This document shows positions 8,325-17,362 of a stretch of DNA of 64,000 nt, in pieces. The notes below the pieces were generated by a model. The model was not told where the DNA came from, did no database searches, and saw nothing but the letters and a program-made list of their open reading frames with translations. The DNA comes from Algisphaera sp036480015 (GTDB lineage: Bacteria > Planctomycetota > Phycisphaerae > Phycisphaerales > Phycisphaeraceae), in NCBI GenBank assembly GCA_036480015.1, contig JAZGFZ010000051.1, positions 6,659 to 70,658 on the forward strand. Direction: 5' to 3'. Numbering within the stretch: position 1 is the stretch's first letter; the number at the start of each line of letters is the position of its first letter. The translations under genes were made by a program, and so were the position numbers.

Positions 8325-9137
8325 ATGAACGCAAACACACTCGATCAGCGCGTCATTGTCATCGTCGGAGGAACCACAGGCTTGGGCCTTTCGGGTGCCT
8401 TGGCATGCGTGGCGCAAGGGGCCAAGGTCGTGGTCGTTGGCCGCAATGCCGAATCGGCCGATGCCGCAGTGGCTCAAATGGGCAAGCAAAATGCTCAGGC
8501 CATCGTCGGCGATGCAACCGATTCACAAACGGCACCCCGCGCTATCGCCCAAGCCTTAGAAACCTTTGGCCGATTCGACGGTCTGTACCACGTTGCGGGC
8601 GGTAGTGGTCGGCGGTTTGGTGATGGCCCATTGCATGAACTCACCGACGAAGGCATTCAAAAAACCCTCGACCTCAACCTCATGTCGATGATGCGATCCA
8701 ACCGTGCGGCGATTCAATCTTTTATGGAACGCAATGTGCCTGGTGTTGTTCTAAACATGGGAAGCGTCTTGGGTTTTTCACCGTCGCCCCAGTTTTTCGT
8801 CACTCACGCCTATGCCGCAGCCAAGTCGGCAGCCGTGGGTTTCACCAAAAGCTGCGCTGCTTATTACGCCGAACATGGCGTGCGATTTAACGTCATTGCC
8901 CCGGCACTTGTCGAAACACCAATGGCCCAGCGTGCCGCCGACGATGACATCATTCAACAATTCATTCGCACCAAACAGCCGCTCGACGGCGGACGCATTG
9001 GACGCCCCGACGACCTTGATGCTGGCGCGGTCTTTCTTCTTTCGGATCAGTCGAAGTTTGTCACCGGTCAAACCCTCGTCATCGACGGTGGCTGGACGGT
9101 CAGCGAAGGCCAAATCCCCGAAGAAAGCCAGCGATGA
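8325..9137 (+). CDS. Short-chain dehydrogenase/reductase
   Basis: 270-aa classical SDR, an NAD(P)-dependent alcohol/ketone oxidoreductase. The Rossmann glycine motif is VGGTTGLGLSG near residue 15. Catalytic residues are Ser147 (NMGSVLG), Tyr163 and Lys167 (AYAAAKSA), and the C-terminus shows the usual DGGWTV end. It is the first gene of the operon and overlaps the next start by four bases (ATGA), implying translational coupling. Probably oxidises or reduces a polyol or sugar acid; the substrate cannot be read from sequence. Confidence 0.88.
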   Translation: MNANTLDQRVIVIVGGTTGLGLSGALACVAQGAKVVVVGRNAESADAAVAQMGKQNAQAIVGDATDSQTAPRAIAQALETFGRFDGLYHVAGGSGRRFGDGPLHELTDEGIQKTLDLNLMSMMRSNRAAIQSFMERNVPGVVLNMGSVLGFSPSPQFFVTHAYAAAKSAAVGFTKSCAAYYAEHGVRFNVIAPALVETPMAQRAADDDIIQQFIRTKQPLDGGRIGRPDDLDAGAVFLLSDQSKFVTGQTLVIDGGWTVSEGQIPEESQR

Positions 9138-10009
9138 ATAATTCAAAATCTCTAGGCATCGACATCGGCGGAACCAACATCAAGGCTGTACGCGTAGACG
9201 CATCGGGCAAGGTTCAAAAACGCCTCGACACGCCGACGCCAAGCGATAGGGATGTTCTTGTTGCCACGGTCCGCGACTTGGTTAAACAGCTTGAGGGACA
9301 TAAAGGGCCGATCGGCGTGGCTTCGCCGGGCTTGGCCGCATCAGACAATCGAAGTATTCGCTGGATGCGCGGCCGTTTAGAAGCGGTTGAAGGCTTGGCG
9401 TGGCCCGAGGCGCTGGGGCAGCCCGCAGTGGTCCTTAATGATGTGCACGCCGCAACAATGGGCGAAGCGTGGGTTGGCGCCGCAACAGGCCTGCAGCACG
9501 TGGTCATGCTCACGCTTGGCACGGGCGTCGGTGGTGGTGCCATTTGCAATGGGCAACTTTTGCAAGGGGCTTTTGGGCGTGCAGGTCATTTGGGCCACAT
9601 CACCCTTGACCTTGATGGCCCCGTGGACATCGTGAAAACCCCCGGCAGCCTTGAAGATTGGGTGGGCAACCACAACGTTCAAGCTCGCACCGGTTTCGAA
9701 TCCACCGCCAAGCTTGTCGCCGCCGTGGCGCAAGGCAATGCTCAAGCCGCCAAACATTGGGATCGCACACTGCACGCATTGACCTGTGGAATCGTGTCGC
9801 TTATCAACGTATTTGACCCCCAGGCAATCGTCCTTGGCGGCGGAATTGCCAAAGCCGGCGAAGAAGCACTCTTCAAGCCTTTGCGTGAAAAGCTCGACCG
9901 CTATGAATGGCGCCCCCTTGACCAGCCCGTGCCCATTTTGCCCGCCGAAATGGGCGACCTTGCGGGCGCGGTGGGCGCTGCACGTTTTGCCATGATGCAA
10001 CTGTTTTGA
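9134..10009 (+). CDS. ROK-family sugar kinase with altered zinc and ExGH sites
   Basis: 291-aa ROK protein. The N-terminal phosphate loop GIDIGGTNIKAV and the TLGTGVGGG segment are well conserved, so an ATP-dependent sugar kinase is likely. Odd features: the usual CxCGxxGC zinc motif is replaced by a cysteine-free stretch (VDIVKTPGSLEDW), and the Glu of the ExGH sugar-binding motif appears as Arg in GRAGHLGH. It may phosphorylate an unusual substrate such as a keto-sugar or tetrose, or be regulatory; both are inference. Start ATG 9134 overlaps the SDR stop. Confidence 0.85.
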   Translation: MNNSKSLGIDIGGTNIKAVRVDASGKVQKRLDTPTPSDRDVLVATVRDLVKQLEGHKGPIGVASPGLAASDNRSIRWMRGRLEAVEGLAWPEALGQPAVVLNDVHAATMGEAWVGAATGLQHVVMLTLGTGVGGGAICNGQLLQGAFGRAGHLGHITLDLDGPVDIVKTPGSLEDWVGNHNVQARTGFESTAKLVAAVAQGNAQAAKHWDRTLHALTCGIVSLINVFDPQAIVLGGGIAKAGEEALFKPLREKLDRYEWRPLDQPVPILPAEMGDLAGAVGAARFAMMQLF

Positions 10010-10076
10010 CCAAGTCTGCCCAACCAACCCAATCGCATCAACCCAAGCATTTAAACACACCAACCGGAGACGCCCC

Positions 10077-10862
10077 TTGACCCCTGCCGAAATTTATCTC
10101 AAAAAATCACGTGGCATCGTTGATGCGGTTGAGGCCCAGTTGCCCGCCATTCGCACCGTTGCCGAGCGTTTTGCTCAAACCATTCTTGCCGATCGCATGG
10201 TGCATTTATTCGGCAGCGGTCATAGCCGAATCATGGTCGAAGAAATGTGGCCCCGTTACGGCAGCTTCCCAGGGTTCAACCCCATGGTCGAACTTTCGCT
10301 GAGTTTCCACCACGCCGTGGTGGGTAGCAATGGCCAGCGCCAAGCCATGTTTCTGGAAAACGTACCCGGCTTTGCCGAGCGAATTTTACGTAACTATGAC
10401 TTTGATAAAATTGACAGCGCGCTGGTGGTCAGCAGCAGCGGCTGCAACCTTGTGCCCATTGAAATAGCCGAGGGCTTTCAAAAACGTGGCATTTACGTTG
10501 CTGCATTGGTCAGCGCGGTCCATAGCGAGGCCAGCACAAGCAATCGCAGCGACGGTAAAAAGCTCACCGACTTCGCAGATGTTGTGCTGGACACCGGCGC
10601 CCCCGTGGGCGATGCCATGGTTCCCATCGAAGGACTCGAACAACCCGTCGCCCCTGGCAGCACCGTGGGCGGCTGTTTGGTGATCAATACCATTAAAGCC
10701 GAACTTGCCAAACGATTAGTCGATGCAGGGCAACCGCCCAAAGCATTGGCTTCGGGCGCCATTCTTGGGTCCAAACGAGCGGCCGAGGTTTTTGAAGCGG
10801 CATACGACGAACATGCCCATCGCATGTCCAAACTTTTTGCAAACGTAGGAAAAACATCATGA
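10077..10862 (+). CDS. SIS-domain sugar isomerase (UPF0309-like)
   Basis: 261-aa protein with a sugar-isomerase (SIS) domain as in phosphosugar isomerases and AgaS-like deaminases. Visible signatures are VHLFGSGHSRIMVEEM near the start and VVSSSGCNLVPIEIAEGFQKRG in the middle, where the Ser-rich loop binds the phosphate. It resembles the UPF0309 group. The start is TTG at 10077 with GGAG upstream; the next in-frame ATG would remove the first helix. It overlaps the following gene by four bases. Likely acts on the product of the upstream ROK kinase (inference). Confidence 0.8.
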   Translation: MTPAEIYLKKSRGIVDAVEAQLPAIRTVAERFAQTILADRMVHLFGSGHSRIMVEEMWPRYGSFPGFNPMVELSLSFHHAVVGSNGQRQAMFLENVPGFAERILRNYDFDKIDSALVVSSSGCNLVPIEIAEGFQKRGIYVAALVSAVHSEASTSNRSDGKKLTDFADVVLDTGAPVGDAMVPIEGLEQPVAPGSTVGGCLVINTIKAELAKRLVDAGQPPKALASGAILGSKRAAEVFEAAYDEHAHRMSKLFANVGKTS

Positions 10863-11632
10863 AATTCGGAGCCGTTCAACACGTTTTTACAAATGCCGAT
10901 ACCGACCTTGCCCGCTTTGAACGCGGCAAGGCCTTGGGCTTCTCAGGCATTGAGCCCGACCTCACCGTCGAAGACTTGGCCGACCCCACTGAAGCACGAC
11001 TCGCGTCGATTAAAGCCGCATGCGATGCAACGGGTTTAGAAATCCCTGCGCTGTCTTTGGGCGTGCACAGTGCAGAGGGCTTTCTTTTTGCCTCATGGCG
11101 AGGCGACCAACCCGTTCAAGAAATTCGCAAAACAATTCAGTGGTGCCATACGCTGGGTGCCAAAGCGGTTTTGGTTCCTTTCTTTTGTTACAACGAACCT
11201 CGCAATGCCGTGCAACGCGAACGTGTGGCAGACGTGCTGGCCCCCCTTTGTCGTGAAGCCGAGGCATTGGGCGTTGATGTGTGCTTTGAAGGCATGTTGA
11301 CCGCCACCGAACTCAAAGAAATCGCGGCGAAAATTAACTCGCCCGCCTTTGGTGTTTATTTCGACATGGGCAATTCGGTTTATGCCGACTTGGACCCTGC
11401 TGCCGAAGCCAAATCATTGGGTTCCTTGGTGCGTCGGGTTCATATCAAAGACACCCAAGCCATGGCAGGCGACAGTGTCTTGGGCGAAGGTCGGGTGGAT
11501 TTCCCCGCCGTGGCCGCAGCTCTAAGTGACATTGCTTATGAACCGTGGATGGTGTTTGAAGCATTTGGGAAATCAGACGAAGACCTTGTCCAAAGCATGG
11601 CCTTTGCGAAAAAATATTTTCCCATTGCCTAA
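10859..11632 (+). CDS. Sugar phosphate isomerase/epimerase (AP endonuclease 2 fold)
   Basis: 257-aa TIM-barrel protein of the xylose-isomerase-like superfamily. Candidate metal ligands appear in order: Glu in VCFEGML, Asp in YFDMGN, His in RVHIKD and Glu in VFEAFG. Relatives include hydroxypyruvate isomerase, inosose dehydratase, tagatose epimerase and 3-keto-glycoside lyases, so the reaction is open. ATG at 10859 overlaps the SIS stop (ATGA). Downstream lies a 167-bp gap with a perfect hairpin before the next gene of the same strand. Confidence 0.85.
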   Translation: MKFGAVQHVFTNADTDLARFERGKALGFSGIEPDLTVEDLADPTEARLASIKAACDATGLEIPALSLGVHSAEGFLFASWRGDQPVQEIRKTIQWCHTLGAKAVLVPFFCYNEPRNAVQRERVADVLAPLCREAEALGVDVCFEGMLTATELKEIAAKINSPAFGVYFDMGNSVYADLDPAAEAKSLGSLVRRVHIKDTQAMAGDSVLGEGRVDFPAVAAALSDIAYEPWMVFEAFGKSDEDLVQSMAFAKKYFPIA

Positions 11633-11665
11633 GAACGATGCGTGAGAAGTCTGTCGTTGGCCCGA

Positions 11666-11695
11666 GCCCGATTCAAGCGGTTTGTTGAATCGGGC
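11666..11695 (+). other. Hairpin inside the catabolic operon
   Basis: Perfect 11-bp stem GCCCGATTCAA / TTGAATCGGGC with an 8-nt loop, in the only long gap of the operon. There is no U-tract directly after it, so an RNA-processing or stability element that sets different levels for the upstream and downstream genes is more likely than a full terminator. Confidence 0.5.
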
Positions 11696-11799
11696 GAAGC
11701 CAGGCAAGGTTCTTTTATGCATGTTCTAAGCCCAGTCATGTTTGGTTCGTGGTCTAAAGCCATGAATCGAAGTCCACCTCTTATTTCTTCAAGGCTCCC

Positions 11800-13173
11800 A
11801 TGTTGGATATCTTCAAACACCATCAAGTCACCGTACTTGCCAACCTTGACGTGTTGGTCGTCGGGGCAGGAAGTGCCGGTTCCTGCGCCGCCATTGCCGC
11901 GGGCGAATCGGGTGTCTCGGTTGGCCTCGTCGAACGATACGGTTTTGCGGGCGGAACCAGCACGCAAATCCTCGACACGTTTTACGGGTTTTTCACCCCC
12001 GGCGACAAGCCACGCAAAGTTGTGGGTGGCATTCCCGACACCATCGTCGATGCACTCAACCACACCGATGACATTTTCTTGCGACCCAACACCTACGGCG
12101 CAGGCACCGGCGTAACCTACAACCCCGAGCGGCTCAAACTTGTTTGGGACACACGGCTTCAAGCGGCAGGCGTGCAAACATTTCTTCACGCCACACTGGT
12201 CGATGTGGTGGTCGAAGCGTCGGGTATCACCGGCGTGATTATCTCCACCAAGTCGGGTTTCTTTCGCATTAACGCCAAGCGTTTTATTGATGCCAGTGGC
12301 GACGCAGACCTCTGTCACCTCGCCAGTATTCCCTATGAAAAAGCGGGAGATCTTGACCCTGCCCAAACGCTGACCACCACTTTTCGCATGAGTAACGTTG
12401 ATCTTGCGCGATACGCCGAAGCCGGCGGCAAAACCATGTTGACCCAGCGCATGGAGCAAGCGTTCGACGATGGCACACACCCGCTCCCGCGTAAACATGG
12501 CAGTGCCCACAAAATGGTTCAAGATGGCTGCATCGCCACCGTTGCCGTGCGTATTGCCGGCATGGACGCAACTGATTTTCAGCAACTTGGCGAAGCCGAA
12601 CGCGAAGGCCGGCGGCAATCGTTTATCTACGAAACTTTTTTACGCGACTGTGTACCCGGCTATGAACAAGCCAAAATTATTGAGCTTTCACACCACGTCG
12701 GCGTGCGCGAAACCCGGCGGGTCTACGGCAACCACCGTCTAACCCGCGAAGAATGTTTAAGTGCAACGCAATTCAACAGTGCCATTGCACTTTGTGGTGC
12801 CCCGATCGAAGACCATCGCCCCAACGCCGACGGAGAAGACGAAACCGCCTGGGCCTATGTCGAAAACGGCGGGGTTTACGGCGTTCCGTATGGCACCTTG
12901 GTTCCCAAAGACCGTGATGAAGTCTGGGTTGTCGGCCGGTGTTTCAGTGCCACCCACGACGCCCACGCAAGCTGCCGAAGCATGGGGCAAACCATGAGCA
13001 TGGGGCAAGCCGCAGGCTTTGCCGCAGCGCAATCGCTTCGTGGTGATCAAGGTGCCACAAACCTCGACGCCAAAAAACTTCGCGACACGCTACACCGTCG
13101 TGGCACCGTCCTTGAGCTTCCCGGCGCTGCTGCCAACACCGACCTTTGGGCTGCCAACCGCCCCACCGCCTAA
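11800..13173 (+). CDS. FAD-dependent oxidoreductase
   Basis: 457-aa flavoprotein of the FAD_oxidored type (glucose-inhibited/fumarate-reductase-like Rossmann fold), common in planctomycete sugar loci. The dinucleotide motif VVGAGSAGSCAA is at about residue 21, followed by a GLVERYGFAGGTST FAD-contact region and a RRVYGNHRLT segment before the C-terminal second FAD contact (SMGQTMSMGQAAG). No membrane segment or signal peptide is evident, so cytoplasmic. Electron acceptor and substrate are unknown. ATG 11800 is chosen; residues 1-18 precede the fold. Confidence 0.85.
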   Translation: MLDIFKHHQVTVLANLDVLVVGAGSAGSCAAIAAGESGVSVGLVERYGFAGGTSTQILDTFYGFFTPGDKPRKVVGGIPDTIVDALNHTDDIFLRPNTYGAGTGVTYNPERLKLVWDTRLQAAGVQTFLHATLVDVVVEASGITGVIISTKSGFFRINAKRFIDASGDADLCHLASIPYEKAGDLDPAQTLTTTFRMSNVDLARYAEAGGKTMLTQRMEQAFDDGTHPLPRKHGSAHKMVQDGCIATVAVRIAGMDATDFQQLGEAEREGRRQSFIYETFLRDCVPGYEQAKIIELSHHVGVRETRRVYGNHRLTREECLSATQFNSAIALCGAPIEDHRPNADGEDETAWAYVENGGVYGVPYGTLVPKDRDEVWVVGRCFSATHDAHASCRSMGQTMSMGQAAGFAAAQSLRGDQGATNLDAKKLRDTLHRRGTVLELPGAAANTDLWAANRPTA

Positions 13174-13229
13174 TTTTTCAATCACCACGGATAAAACAAG
13201 CCCACCTTATTGGAGCAACTTAACCAACG

Positions 13230-14216
13230 ATGACTTTTGTGCGAACCATCCTGGGCGACGTGACAGCCAAAGAGCTGGGGGCATGCAATGCGCATGAGCA
13301 TGTGGTCATCAGCGGGTCGTTTGTTGAGCAGCACTGGGCCGATTTTTTGCTTAATGACCCCCACGCCGCAGCGGTGGATCTTGACGCATTCAAACAAGCA
13401 GGCGGCGGATGGATCATCGACACGATGCCCACCGGTCCAGGCCGTGACGCGCAATTACTTGCCACTATTTCGCAGCAAAACGAGGTGGCGATCGTTTGCC
13501 CCACGGGTTTGCACTTGTCTCTGTATTACGCTGAAGATGATCCACTTCTAAGTATGGGACGCGAAGCACTGGCCAAACGGTTCATCGAAGAAATCGCCAT
13601 CGGTTTGGATGATGGCAACGGTGTTCTTACGCATCGCGCTGGCGTCATTAAAGTCGCGGGCAATCGCGACCGACTATCCGATCACCAACGACAAGCCTTT
13701 GCCGCAGCGGCCGATGCACATTGCGCCACAGGTTGCCCCATTATCACCCACACCGACCAAGGCACAGCGGGGCTTGAGCAAATTACATTGCTGCGTGACC
13801 ACGGTGTCAACCTTGAGCACGTCGTTCTTTCACACTGCGATCGCCTGCCCGATGTTGCCTATCACCGCGAGCTACTTCAAGCGGGCGTCACCCTTGAATA
13901 CGACAACCACTTTCGTGATCTCGCCAAAACGGGCACCTGTCCCAGCGCCGAACTCATCGCAACGCTCGCGCCCGAATTTCCCAACCAAATGGTCGTGGGC
14001 ATGGACCTTGCCCGGCGTTCTTACTGGCACGGCCACGGCGGCACACCCGGCCTTGCGTGGCTCTTAACCGACTTGCCCAAGCACCTTGCCAATGCAGGCG
14101 TCAAACCAGCACAGGTTCAACGCCTCTATCACGAAAACCCCGCACGGGTGTTTTCTTTTGCAAAAAACAACACAATTGGCGATGCCGTTCATTGCTGCGT
14201 CACAACCCCTTCCTGA
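13230..14216 (+). CDS. Phosphotriesterase-family amidohydrolase (probable lactonase)
   Basis: 328-aa member of the phosphotriesterase homology group. All six binuclear-metal residues can be placed: His22 and His24 (AHEH), Lys141 (VIKVAG, the carboxylated lysine), His174 (ITHTDQ), His202 (LSHCDR) and Asp259 (GMDLAR). Family members with known function hydrolyse lactones of sugars or acyl-homoserines, or phosphotriesters. In a sugar-oxidation operon a sugar-lactone hydrolase is the most reasonable inference, working after the oxidoreductases. Preceded by a 56-bp gap after the FAD gene. Confidence 0.85.
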   Translation: MTFVRTILGDVTAKELGACNAHEHVVISGSFVEQHWADFLLNDPHAAAVDLDAFKQAGGGWIIDTMPTGPGRDAQLLATISQQNEVAIVCPTGLHLSLYYAEDDPLLSMGREALAKRFIEEIAIGLDDGNGVLTHRAGVIKVAGNRDRLSDHQRQAFAAAADAHCATGCPIITHTDQGTAGLEQITLLRDHGVNLEHVVLSHCDRLPDVAYHRELLQAGVTLEYDNHFRDLAKTGTCPSAELIATLAPEFPNQMVVGMDLARRSYWHGHGGTPGLAWLLTDLPKHLANAGVKPAQVQRLYHENPARVFSFAKNNTIGDAVHCCVTTPS

Positions 14217-14246
14217 TTTTATCCCCCTCCCTTAAAGCTCACCCTC

Positions 14247-15296
14247 ATGAAACAATCCCCCCTTCGCACGTCGGTCATTGGCAGCTACCCTTTTCCCGGA
14301 TGGTTGGAGTTTGGCGCAGCCAACCTCGATGCTTTTGGCCCCAAAGACATCGAGGAAATGCAGGAAGATGCCGTCGTCGCCGCAGTTCATGACCAAGTCG
14401 CGGCAGGCCTCGATGTCATCACCGATGGTGAGCAAACCCGGCTGGACTTCAACCTTTCGTTCTATGGGTTTCTTCAGGGCATCGATCTTGAATCCCACCC
14501 GCCCCGTCGTTTTGGCCCGCCTGCACACGACCAACGTGGCAAGCACGAAATCACCGGTGATTTGCTTGCACCCAACGGCTTGGGCGCGGTCGAAGAGTTC
14601 GAGCGTTTGCAGCGCGTTGCTGCCACCATCGCCCCCAAATCCACCACCCTCAAAGCCTCGATCCCCGGCCCGTTCACACTCTCGGGCCGACTTCTGCCCA
14701 ACAAGCAATACGCTGATCGTTATGCGATCACCGAAGCACTTCTACCGCTCGTGCGTGATGAAATCGAACGGCTTGTCGCCGCAGGTTGCAAAGAAATTTG
14801 CGTCGATGAGCCGTCGATGAGCTGCTACGCCCACAAGTCTGACACCAAGCGTTTTGTCGATTTGTTTAACCGCACCGTCGAGCCTGCTGTGGGCAAAACA
14901 CGCGTGTGCATGCACATGTGCTTTGGCAATTACAAAGGCCGAAGCGTGGGTAAAAAACAACCCGAGTTGATGTTCCCCGACTTCCTCGACATGCACGTCA
15001 ACGAAATGCACCTCGAAATGGCAACACTCAATTTCAAAGACCTGCACCTCATCAAGCAAGTCACTGACAAAGGCATCGACGCCGCAGTCGGCATCATCGA
15101 CGTAAAAAGCTACTACATCGAAACACCTGAAGATATTGCCGCCCGCATTAAAGCCTGCTTGGAATATGCCCCGGCCGACCAACTCGTGTTTGCCCCCGAC
15201 TGCGGCTTGTCGCAAACCGCACGCTGGGCGACCAAGCAAAAACTCGCAAGCATGTGCGAAGGCGCTCGCATGGTTCGCAAGGAGCTGGGCCTGTGA
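14247..15296 (+). CDS. MetE C-terminal-domain-like (cobalamin-independent methionine synthase II family) protein
   Basis: 349-aa protein matching the catalytic half of cobalamin-independent methionine synthase: TSVIGSYP at the start, DGEQTR near residue 70, and zinc ligands His223 and Cys225 (MHMC), plus Cys319 in PDCGLSQTARW. It lacks the N-terminal folate-binding half of MetE. Stand-alone forms are methyltransferases of mixed or unknown acceptor. Its place in a sugar operon is odd; removal of a methyl group from a methylated sugar or polyol is a possibility (inference). The stop overlaps the next start. Confidence 0.82.
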   Translation: MKQSPLRTSVIGSYPFPGWLEFGAANLDAFGPKDIEEMQEDAVVAAVHDQVAAGLDVITDGEQTRLDFNLSFYGFLQGIDLESHPPRRFGPPAHDQRGKHEITGDLLAPNGLGAVEEFERLQRVAATIAPKSTTLKASIPGPFTLSGRLLPNKQYADRYAITEALLPLVRDEIERLVAAGCKEICVDEPSMSCYAHKSDTKRFVDLFNRTVEPAVGKTRVCMHMCFGNYKGRSVGKKQPELMFPDFLDMHVNEMHLEMATLNFKDLHLIKQVTDKGIDAAVGIIDVKSYYIETPEDIAARIKACLEYAPADQLVFAPDCGLSQTARWATKQKLASMCEGARMVRKELGL

Positions 15297-16153
15297 GTTT
15301 AATTGCCGCCCACCAAAAAGACGCCGATTTGCTGGCGGACATCAACCGTGCCGACCTCGGCCAAGGGTTTTGCTGTTGGTGGCTTGGACAAAGTGGTTTT
15401 CTCATCAAAACCGCTGCGGGCATGTTGCTGTTTGATCCATATCTTTCAGATTCGCTAACCACCAAATATGCCAGCACCGACAAACCGCACACCCGCATGA
15501 GCCAGCGTGTGGTTGATCCTGCAACCCTCATTGGCCTCGACGTGATTACGTCGTCGCACAACCACACCGACCACCTTGATGCGCAAACGCTCAGCCCGCT
15601 GTTGGCCGCCAACCCGCAAGCAAAGCTGGTTGTTCCCGAAGCAAACCGCGCGTTTGTGGCCGACCGTTTAGAAATGGACCCACGCCTTCCGCTGGGGCTT
15701 AACGACGGCCAATCCGTTATTGTCGGGCCCTTCACGCTCCACGGCATCGCTGCGGCGCACAACACCGTCGCCCGTGACGACGCAGGCCAATGCAAGTTCA
15801 TGGGCTATGTCGCCACGTTCGAGACGCCCGCTGGACCTGCCGCGATTTATCACAGCGGCGACACGCTTTGGCACGATTCACTGGTGGAACAACTCTCGGC
15901 ATTTGACCTGTCACTAGCACTTCTGCCTATTAACGGCAACCTACCCACACGCCGCGTGGCGGGCAATCTTTGGGGCCAAGAAGCCGCAATGCTCGCTAAA
16001 ACCGTCGGCGCAAAATGCGTCGTGCCATGCCACTATGATTTGTTTACGTTTAACACCCAAACGCCTGACGCTTTTGTCGCGGCGTGTCAAGAGCTCGAAC
16101 AGCCTTATCGCGTACCGCGTGGCGGCGAACGGCTCGACTTTCCGCTTTCCTAA
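15293..16153 (+). CDS. UlaG-like metallo-beta-lactamase-fold hydrolase
   Basis: About 286-aa metal-dependent hydrolase. The metal motif SSHNHTDHLD (HxHxDH) lies near residue 90, a second His in YHSGDTLW, and VVPCHYDLF near the end recalls UlaG, the L-ascorbate-6-phosphate lactonase. GTG at 15293 overlaps the MetE-like stop (GTGA) and has AAGGAG eight bases upstream, which decides this start over an in-frame ATG at 15254 inside the previous gene. A phosphosugar-lactone substrate would fit the operon but is not proven. Confidence 0.85.
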   Translation: MSLIAAHQKDADLLADINRADLGQGFCCWWLGQSGFLIKTAAGMLLFDPYLSDSLTTKYASTDKPHTRMSQRVVDPATLIGLDVITSSHNHTDHLDAQTLSPLLAANPQAKLVVPEANRAFVADRLEMDPRLPLGLNDGQSVIVGPFTLHGIAAAHNTVARDDAGQCKFMGYVATFETPAGPAAIYHSGDTLWHDSLVEQLSAFDLSLALLPINGNLPTRRVAGNLWGQEAAMLAKTVGAKCVVPCHYDLFTFNTQTPDAFVAACQELEQPYRVPRGGERLDFPLS

Positions 16154-16197
16154 AGAACGTCCCTTTTTTAATACACCTACCTGCAACGGAGCTTCCC

Positions 16198-17277
16198 GTG
16201 TCCAAACCCCTTCGAATTGTCGGCATCAACTTCGACCACATGCACATGGGCGATTTGCTTCGCCGAGCCAACGACCACGCCGACGTGGAAATCGTCGGGC
16301 TTTGGCACACCAGCCGCGACAAACCTGAAGAGGTTTGTAAAACTTTGGACCTGTCGACCGACCTTATTTTCGACGACATGGACACGTGCATGACCCAAAC
16401 CAAGCCCGACGCAGTGCTGCTTTGTTGTTCGACGGCAACGCATGCGGATTACACTGAAAAATTGGCGGCGTACAACGTGCACCTGATGATTGAAAAGCCT
16501 TTTGCTGCATCGCTTGAGCAAGCCGACCGCATGACCGCTGCAATGAGCGGTACGGGGAAAAAGTTTGCCATCAACTGGCCGCTGGCATGGTATGAGCCTC
16601 ACCGCACCACCAAACGACTGATTGACGAAGGTGCCATCGGCGAACTCATCGAAGTCCACTACTACGACGGAAATCGTGGGCCGTTGTCGCACAAGATGGA
16701 CAAAATCGAGCTGACGCCCGAGCAGCAAATCGAAGAGAAGAAAACATCATGGTTTTATAAAGCCGACCAAGGCGGCGGGTCGCTGCTGGACTATATGGGC
16801 TACGGCACAACATTGGCCACGTGGTTCAACGACGGTCGCAAACCCATCGAAGTGACCTGCATGACCCATACCAGCCCGGGCCTTGAAGTTGACGAGCACT
16901 CGGTTACGGTTGCCCGTTATGCCCAAGGCCTTTCAAAATTCGAAACACGTTGGGGCAGCTTTACCGACCCTTGGACCAATCAACCCCAACCCAAATGCGG
17001 ATTTGTTGTCGTCGGCAGTCAAGGCACCATCGCCAGCTACGACTATGAAAAAACCATTCGTGTGCAAACACAAAACGATCCCGCAGGCAGCGACCTTGCC
17101 GTTGATGAGCTGGCAAGCCCCAACACCGGGCCCATTGATTACTTCGTGCACTGCATCCGCAACGACAAGCCCATCGAAGGCCCTCTTTCACCTGAAATTT
17201 GCCGCATTGGCCAGCAAATCGTCGACACGGCGTTTGCCAGTGCCCAACAAAAGAAAACGCTTCCGCTCATGGGCTAA
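16198..17277 (+). CDS. Gfo/Idh/MocA-family oxidoreductase
   Basis: About 359-aa NAD(P)-dependent oxidoreductase of the Gfo/Idh/MocA family, which oxidises sugars or inositols at a ring carbon. The N-terminal nucleotide fold starts IVGINFDHMHMGDLL, an atypical glycine motif. The catalytic-region signature EKP is intact (LMIEKPFAA), followed by the C-terminal substrate domain with GGGSLLDYMGYG. GTG at 16198 preceded by ACGGAG is chosen; an in-frame ATG 114 bases earlier overlaps the hydrolase gene. One of two dissimilar family members in this operon. Confidence 0.85.
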   Translation: MSKPLRIVGINFDHMHMGDLLRRANDHADVEIVGLWHTSRDKPEEVCKTLDLSTDLIFDDMDTCMTQTKPDAVLLCCSTATHADYTEKLAAYNVHLMIEKPFAASLEQADRMTAAMSGTGKKFAINWPLAWYEPHRTTKRLIDEGAIGELIEVHYYDGNRGPLSHKMDKIELTPEQQIEEKKTSWFYKADQGGGSLLDYMGYGTTLATWFNDGRKPIEVTCMTHTSPGLEVDEHSVTVARYAQGLSKFETRWGSFTDPWTNQPQPKCGFVVVGSQGTIASYDYEKTIRVQTQNDPAGSDLAVDELASPNTGPIDYFVHCIRNDKPIEGPLSPEICRIGQQIVDTAFASAQQKKTLPLMG

Positions 17278-17362
17278 AAGCCGCTTCACCTTTGTGTTTT
17301 CTGTCCCGCCCACCATTCAGATAACCCTTTTTCTTTTTCTAACACCGTAAGGATCGCCCACC

